From Pseudomonadota bacterium (GTDB taxonomy: Bacteria; Pseudomonadota; Alphaproteobacteria; Caulobacterales; Caulobacteraceae), in the NCBI GenBank assembly GCA_023390245.1, contig JAEWDF010000088.1:1-64000 (forward strand): a stretch of DNA of 64,000 nt, written 5' to 3'. Made by a program: the position numbers and the translations under genes. The notes under the pieces are model-generated. The model was not told where the DNA came from and did no database searches. It was given only the letters and a program-made list of their open reading frames with translations. Shown here piece after piece: positions 59,540 through 64,000 of this stretch; positions within the stretch are counted from its first letter, which is position 1, and each line of letters opens with the position of its first letter.

Positions 59540-60022
59540 ATGACCGACAAGATCGTCCCCTGCCTGTGGTTCGACGGCGATGGAGAGGAAGCGGCCCGCT
59601 TCTACGTCTCCCTGCTGCCCGACAGCCGCATCGATGGCGTTCACCGCTCGCCCATCGACACGCCGTCCGGTCCCGCCGACACGGTGCTGATGGTCGAATT
59701 CACCCTCGCGGGCCGGTCGTACCTGGCGCTGAACGGCGGCTCCGACTTCAAGTTCGACGAGGCGGTGTCCTTCATGGTCATGACCGAGGACCAGGCCGAA
59801 ACCGACCGGCTGTGGGACGCCCTGACCGCCGACGGCGGCCAGGAAAGCGTGTGCGGCTGGCTGAAGGATCGCTGGGGCCTGTCCTGGCAGATCACCCCGC
59901 GCCGCCTGATGGAACTGACCACCGACCCCGATCGGGCGCGCGCGAAGGCCGCCATGGCGGCCATGATGACCATGCGCAAGATCGACATCGCGGCGCTGGA
60001 GCGCGCCGCAGCCGACGCCTGA
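59540..60022 (+). CDS. PhnB-like VOC superfamily protein
   Basis: The 160-residue protein belongs to the PhnB/3-demethylubiquinone-methyltransferase-like VOC group: KIVPCLWFDGDGEEAARFYVSLLP, YLALNGGSDFKFDEAVSF and CGWLKDRWGLSWQITPRRL are its typical blocks. GGACC lies before the ATG, 11 bases after the preceding VOC stop, so the genes are co-transcribed. The annotation as a methyltransferase common in databases is not supported, because there is no methyltransferase fold. Confidence 0.88.
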   Translation: MTDKIVPCLWFDGDGEEAARFYVSLLPDSRIDGVHRSPIDTPSGPADTVLMVEFTLAGRSYLALNGGSDFKFDEAVSFMVMTEDQAETDRLWDALTADGGQESVCGWLKDRWGLSWQITPRRLMELTTDPDRARAKAAMAAMMTMRKIDIAALERAAADA

Positions 60023-60046
60023 ACCATCCAGCCGAAGGAGAACGCC

Positions 60047-60394
60047 ATGACCTACATCAGCGGTTTCGTGACCCCCGTGAAGACCGGCGACAAGCAACGC
60101 TACATCGCCAGCGCCCGGGCCGCCGCGCCCATCTTCAAGGAATTCGGCGCCCTCGCCATTTCGGAGAACTGGGGCGACAAGATCCCGGACGGCAAGGTCA
60201 CCGACTTCAAGATGGCCGTGAAGGCCGAGGCCGACGAGACCGTCGTCTTCTCCTGGATCGTCTGGCCCGACAAGGCCACCGCCGACGCCGCCGAGGAAAA
60301 GATGATCGCGGACCCGCGTTTCGAGGCGATGGACATGCCCTTCGACGGCCGGCGCATGATCGTCGGCGGCTTCGAGACCATCTTCGAGGCCTGA
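60047..60394 (+). CDS. DUF1428 family protein
   Basis: The 115-residue protein matches DUF1428, a ferredoxin-like alpha-beta fold of unknown role. YISGFVTPVKTGDKQRYI, ENWGDKIPDGKVTDF, VVFSWIVWPDKATAD and MPFDGRRMIVGGFE are its signatures. AAGGAGAAC precedes the ATG. It is the last gene of the VOC-VOC-DUF1428 unit. Family members recur next to VOC and HxlR genes, so a shared stress response is plausible. Confidence 0.9.
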   Translation: MTYISGFVTPVKTGDKQRYIASARAAAPIFKEFGALAISENWGDKIPDGKVTDFKMAVKAEADETVVFSWIVWPDKATADAAEEKMIADPRFEAMDMPFDGRRMIVGGFETIFEA

Positions 60395-60410
60395 GTCCAG
60401 ATCGACCGGC

Positions 60411-61445
60411 CTAGTCGAACGGCTGCAACGGTGCGCGCCGCAGCGCCGCCAGGTTGGCGGAGTTGGTGCAGAAGCAGGCCGTGCGCAATTGGCGGATGAC
60501 GGTCTGGAAGTGATCGACCACGGCCTCGGTCGAAACCGTCGCGGCCTGGAGCACGCCGGCGGCCTGGCCCGCGATGTCGGCGCCCAGCCGCACCGCGCGG
60601 GCGACGTCCAGGCCGTGGCGCACTCCGCCGGAGCCGATCACCACCGCCTCGGGACAGGCGCGGCGCACGTCGACGATGGCGCGGGCCGTCTGCACGCCCC
60701 AGTCGGCGAAGACGGCGGCGTGGGCCTTGTCGGCCGGGTCGGTCGACCGTTCGCCCTCGATCAGGCCCCAGTTGGAGCCGCCCGCCCCGGCCACGTCGAC
60801 CGCCGCCGCTCCCATGTCGATCAGCCGCCGCGCCGTGCGTCCGGACAGGCCGGCGCCGGTCTCCTTGACCACCACCGGCGCGTCCAGCCGGCGGATCAGG
60901 GCCTGCAGGGCGGCCCCCACGCCCCACCAGTCGCGGTCGCCCTCGGGCTGGCAGGCCTCCTGCAGCGGGTTCAGGTGGACGACCAGGGCGTCGGCGCCGA
61001 TCATCTCCACCGCCCGGCGCGCCTCGTCGACGCCGAAGCCGCGCGTCAGCTGCGCCGCGCCGATGTTCGCCAGCAACGGAATGTCCGGCGCGCGATCGCG
61101 CAACGCCTGGTCCAGGCCGAGCGTCGAACCGCCCTCGATCGCTGCGCGCTGGGAGCCGACGGCCAGGGCGACGCCCAGGTGCTGGGCCGCCTCGGCCAGG
61201 CGGGCGTTGATCGCCGCGGCCCGCGCCGGCCCGCCGGTCATGGCCGAGATCAGCAGCGGGGCCTTCAGCCGCCGCCCCAGGAAGTCCGCGCCCAGGTCGA
61301 TCTTGTCGTGGTCGAGGTCCGGCAGCGCCTCGTGCACGAAGCGCACGGCGTCGAAGCCCGCGTCGCGCGCATGCCGGCCTCGCCCGGCCAGCACCACGTC
61401 CAGGTGCTGGTCCTTGCGGCTTGGCGGCGGCGGAACGTCGGTCAT
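60411..61445 (-). CDS. fni: Isopentenyl-diphosphate delta-isomerase, type 2
   Basis: This FMN enzyme interconverts isopentenyl and dimethylallyl diphosphates. The 344-residue protein shows RKDQHLDVVLAG (diphosphate-binding start), APLLISAMTGG, VGSQRAAIEGG, VHLNPLQEACQPEGD, VVVKETGAGLSGRTARRL and VIGSGGVRHGLDVAR. It fits the type 2 family rather than type 1. It converges with the DUF1428 gene. Confidence 0.94.
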   Translation of the reverse strand: MTDVPPPPSRKDQHLDVVLAGRGRHARDAGFDAVRFVHEALPDLDHDKIDLGADFLGRRLKAPLLISAMTGGPARAAAINARLAEAAQHLGVALAVGSQRAAIEGGSTLGLDQALRDRAPDIPLLANIGAAQLTRGFGVDEARRAVEMIGADALVVHLNPLQEACQPEGDRDWWGVGAALQALIRRLDAPVVVKETGAGLSGRTARRLIDMGAAAVDVAGAGGSNWGLIEGERSTDPADKAHAAVFADWGVQTARAIVDVRRACPEAVVIGSGGVRHGLDVARAVRLGADIAGQAAGVLQAATVSTEAVVDHFQTVIRQLRTACFCTNSANLAALRRAPLQPFD

Positions 61446-61465
61446 CGCGACCGACTAGGCGGCGA

Positions 61466-63325
61466 TCATGGCTCCCGTGCGGCGGCGGCGTCGCGGCCGG
61501 GCGAGGCCGGCTGACGCTCGACGGTCAGGGCGTAGGCGCCCGTCTCGTTCGGCGCATAGGACCGGGCGCGGATCACGTACCAGCCGTCGTCGGGCGCGGT
61601 CCAGTCCAGGCGGGCGTGGGTGTCCGACAGGCCGTCGTCGTCGCTGGCCAGGCTGTCGAAGTCGTCGCCGTCCTCCCCGACCTCCACCACGGCGTCGAAG
61701 GCGTTGGACACCAGGGTCAGGCGCAGCTTCTCGTCCTTCTTCGCCTGGAACCGGTAAGCGTCGTAATAGACCCCCTCGTCGGAGATCGCGTCGGTCTCGG
61801 ACAGGGTTCCGCGCGCCGTCGCTCCGATCAGGACGCTGCCCGGCGCCGGCTCGGGCCCGCGATCCAGGAACTCCAGCGAATAGAGGCCGCGCCCGTCGGC
61901 GCTGTAGGGCTGGGCGCGGATGACGTATTCGCCGGTCTCCGGCACGGTGAAGTTCAGCCGGGAGTCGGTGCCCTCCGCCAGGCCGTCGTCGTCGCTGGCC
62001 AGCGCGGTGAAGTCGTCGCCCGCCTCGCCGACCTCCAGCACGGCGTCGAGGTCGCCGGACCGCATGATCACCTGCACGCGCTGCCCCTCGGTCCCGGAGA
62101 AGGCGTAGGCGTCGTAGCGCCGGCCGTTGTCGCCCTGGGGATCGTCGTCGGAGATCTCGCCCTCGATCGTCTGGCCGAAGGTCGCCGCAGTCGGCGGCGG
62201 CGGCGGCGGGATCTCCGCCAGGCTCAGTTCATAGTCGCCCTCGGCCCGGTCGCTGAACCCGCGCGCCTCGATCAGATAGTCGCCGTCGGCGTCCAGCGTA
62301 TGGGCGATGCGGGCGTCCAGGCCGGAGCCGAGGCCATCGTCGTCCTGGGCCAGGACGGCGTTGTCCGACAGCCGGCGCAGCGTCAGATAGGCGTCGAAAT
62401 CGTCCGACTTCATCTCCACCGCCACCCGCTGTCCGGCGCGTCCGGTGAAGCGGTACAGGTCGGCCCTCTGGCCGTCGTCATTGGTCCCGCTTTGCGATCC
62501 CAGCGTCCCCTCGACCGCGTCGCCGACGGCCAGCGGCTTGGACGGCGCCGGCGGCGGACCTTCCTCCAGTCCCACCCGGTACCGGCCTTCCCCGTCACTG
62601 AACGATGTGGCGCGGATGACGTATTCGCCGGCGGCCGGGGCGGTGAAGACCAGCCGGGAGTTCAGCCCCGCATCCGGCCCGTCGTCGTTGCGGGACAGCT
62701 CCACGAAATCCGGCCCCCGCATCCGGCCGACCAGCACCACCGGGTCGAAGTCGTCGGACTCCAGCGTCGCCACGAACCGCTGGCCTTCGGCCGCGCGGAA
62801 GGCGAAGGCGTCATAGCGGCCGCCGTCGTCCTGCTCCGGGTCGCGGTCGGTCAGGTCGCCGCTCAGCGTCTGGCCGACCCGGATACCGGACGGGCGCGGG
62901 GCGCGCGGCGGGTTCGGGCGCTGGTTCAGGCTCAGCCGATAGTCGCCGCCGTCCGTTCCCGAATAGGTGCGCGCGCGCAGCACATAGGTCCCGTCCGTCT
63001 CCGGCGTGAAGCGCAGCCGGGAATCGGTGCCGTCGCCCAGGCCGTCGTCGTCCTCGGCCAGCACCTCGTCCGATCCGTCCGCGCGCACCTCCAGATAGGC
63101 GTCGAAGGCGCCGGAGCGCAGCACGGCCTCGAGCCGCTGTCCGGCCCGCGCCTGGAAGCGATAGTCGTCATAGACATAGTCGCCGCCCGGTCCGCGCGCG
63201 TCCCCGCGCTCCAGCGCGCCGTCCACGGCGGCGCCGATGCGCAGAACCTCCTGCGCCAGGGCGGGCGCGGCCGCGCTCATCAAGGCCAGGGCGCTGGCGG
63301 CGGCGATAAGGGACGGTCGCGTCAT
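61466..63325 (-). CDS. Secreted protein with five PPC-type beta-sandwich repeats
   Basis: The 619-residue protein has a signal peptide (ending SAAAPALAQ) and then five tandem repeats of about 118 residues. Each repeat has G..(I/V)xGxL, YDAYxF, an (E/D)GQR(V/L) turn, a DFDA or AFDA, an acidic loop such as EDDDGLGDGTDSRL, then YVIRARS(Y/F) and a YxLSL ending. This is the pre-peptidase C-terminal (PPC) domain pattern. Usually one or two PPC domains trail a protease, but no enzyme domain is present here. The acidic loops suggest calcium binding. Surface or periplasmic scaffold is the best guess. It is divergent from folD. Confidence 0.85.
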   Translation of the reverse strand: MTRPSLIAAASALALMSAAAPALAQEVLRIGAAVDGALERGDARGPGGDYVYDDYRFQARAGQRLEAVLRSGAFDAYLEVRADGSDEVLAEDDDGLGDGTDSRLRFTPETDGTYVLRARTYSGTDGGDYRLSLNQRPNPPRAPRPSGIRVGQTLSGDLTDRDPEQDDGGRYDAFAFRAAEGQRFVATLESDDFDPVVLVGRMRGPDFVELSRNDDGPDAGLNSRLVFTAPAAGEYVIRATSFSDGEGRYRVGLEEGPPPAPSKPLAVGDAVEGTLGSQSGTNDDGQRADLYRFTGRAGQRVAVEMKSDDFDAYLTLRRLSDNAVLAQDDDGLGSGLDARIAHTLDADGDYLIEARGFSDRAEGDYELSLAEIPPPPPPTAATFGQTIEGEISDDDPQGDNGRRYDAYAFSGTEGQRVQVIMRSGDLDAVLEVGEAGDDFTALASDDDGLAEGTDSRLNFTVPETGEYVIRAQPYSADGRGLYSLEFLDRGPEPAPGSVLIGATARGTLSETDAISDEGVYYDAYRFQAKKDEKLRLTLVSNAFDAVVEVGEDGDDFDSLASDDDGLSDTHARLDWTAPDDGWYVIRARSYAPNETGAYALTVERQPASPGRDAAAAREP

Positions 63326-63417
63326 GAATTCCTCCGACGATGCGCGGCGATCATAGACGCGGAACTGCAGCGGCTGTAAATCGCCCCCATCCCGATTTCG
63401 CTTCCCCGGAGCCCGAC

Positions 63418-64000
63418 ATGGCGGCCGAACCCGCGCGCGCGACCCTGATCGACGGCAAGGCCTTCTCGGCCGCCCTGGTGGAGCGCGTCGCCGCGGCCGC
63501 CGCCCGGCTGGAGGCCGCGCACGGCGTCAAGCCAGGCCTGGCGGTCGTCATCGTCGGGGAAGACCCGGCCAGTCAGCTCTATGTGAAGAACAAGGGCGAG
63601 ACGACGCTGCGCGCCGGCCTGCGCTCCGACACCCATCGCCTGCCGGAGACGACGACCCAGGCCGATCTGCTGGCCCTGATCGCCGACCTGAACACCGATA
63701 CGGGCATCCACGGCGTCCTGGTCCAGCTGCCCCTTCCCGCTCACATCGACGCCAACGCCGTGCTGGCCGCCATCGATCCGGACAAGGACGTGGACGGCTT
63801 CCACGTGGTCAACGCCGGCCGTCTGGCCGTCGGCCTGCCGGGCCTGGTTCCCTGCACCCCCCTGGGTTGCCTGATGCTGCTGAAAGATCAGCTGGGCGAC
63901 CTGAGCGGGCTGAACGCCGTGATCGTCGGCCGGTCCAACATCGTCGGCAAGCCGATGGCGCAGTTGCTGCTGGGCGAAAGCTGCACCGTCACCATCGCCC
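63418..64000 (+). CDS. folD: Bifunctional methylene-THF dehydrogenase/cyclohydrolase, 3' end cut by window edge
   Basis: FolD interconverts 5,10-methylene-, methenyl- and 10-formyl-tetrahydrofolate. The first 194 codons are present. They contain SQLYVKNKGETT (Tyr and Lys of the active site), GVLVQLPLPAHI, DKDVDGFHVVNAGRL, PCTPLGC and the NADP-fold start VIVGRSNIVGKPMAQLLL. The ATG at 63418 follows CGGAG by eight bases. About 100 further residues should lie beyond the window. Confidence 0.95.
   Translation, partial: MAAEPARATLIDGKAFSAALVERVAAAAARLEAAHGVKPGLAVVIVGEDPASQLYVKNKGETTLRAGLRSDTHRLPETTTQADLLALIADLNTDTGIHGVLVQLPLPAHIDANAVLAAIDPDKDVDGFHVVNAGRLAVGLPGLVPCTPLGCLMLLKDQLGDLSGLNAVIVGRSNIVGKPMAQLLLGESCTVTIA

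Noticed and set aside
59540..60022. 3-demethylubiquinone 3-methyltransferase
   Set aside because: The protein has a VOC/PhnB fold and no SAM-binding motif, so the methyltransferase label is a misnomer.

Overview
This is a 64 kb chromosomal segment of very high G+C content from an alphaproteobacterium. Gene content points to the Caulobacteraceae, most like Brevundimonas or Caulobacter: class II DAHP synthase, a HutF-type histidine pathway, many Tat-exported enzymes, a large TonB receptor, an HWE kinase, and an oxidative uronate pathway. The genus is inferred from gene content only. Coding density is high, genes lie in short operons with frequent ATGA overlaps, and I see no prophage, integrase, rRNA or CRISPR.

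Layout. 1-5.9 kb: a partial lipoprotein, then aromatic amino-acid genes (chorismate mutase, a short prephenate dehydratase, DAHP synthase). A Phe/Tyr-rich leader peptide sits before chorismate mutase. Beside them is a D-amino-acid-oxidase-like protein whose elements are in circularly permuted order. 5.9-12.3 kb: tRNA-Val, a dicarboxylate symporter, phosphoglycolate phosphatase, glmU-rpiA, a RidA protein and glutathione reductase. 12.3-17.4 kb: an esterase, an HWE kinase/receiver pair with an EcfG-like promoter, and a phytoene-dehydrogenase-like enzyme. 17.5-20.9 kb: one large MmeI-like restriction-methylation protein. 20.9-28.8 kb: a complete histidine-utilisation region, hutF-hutC-hutI divergent from hutG-hutU-hutH, with a palindromic operator between them. 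A 484-bp element, a DUF559 gene between covarying inverted hairpin repeats, is inserted between hutU and hutH. 28.8-29.6 kb: mntP behind a yybP-ykoY manganese riboswitch.

29.7-45 kb is a pectin/galacturonate locus: TonB receptor, hexuronate transporter, an unrecognised Tat-exported protein, esterase, LysR regulator, kdgD, two GH28 pectinases and a double-domain esterase. Its two divergent promoter regions share a 27-bp box and palindromes centred on ACCGGT. A plausible flow is outer-membrane import by the TonB receptor, periplasmic de-esterification and GH28 cleavage, uptake through the hexuronate transporter, and oxidation to 5-dehydro-4-deoxyglucarate, which KdgD dehydrates. The oxidising enzymes are not in the window.

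45-64 kb is mostly housekeeping and small accessory genes: dadA with an Lrp-type regulator, an Rnk/GreA-like protein, dusA, transporters, a DEAD-box helicase, an orphan flagellar-rod-like mini-protein, GH16, an HxlR regulator facing a VOC/VOC/DUF1428 cluster, fni, a five-repeat secreted protein, and the start of folD.

The items most worth following up are the DUF559 hairpin cassette, the permuted oxidase, the Phe/Tyr leader upstream of chorismate mutase paired with a dehydratase lacking its ACT domain, and the shared operators of the pectin locus.
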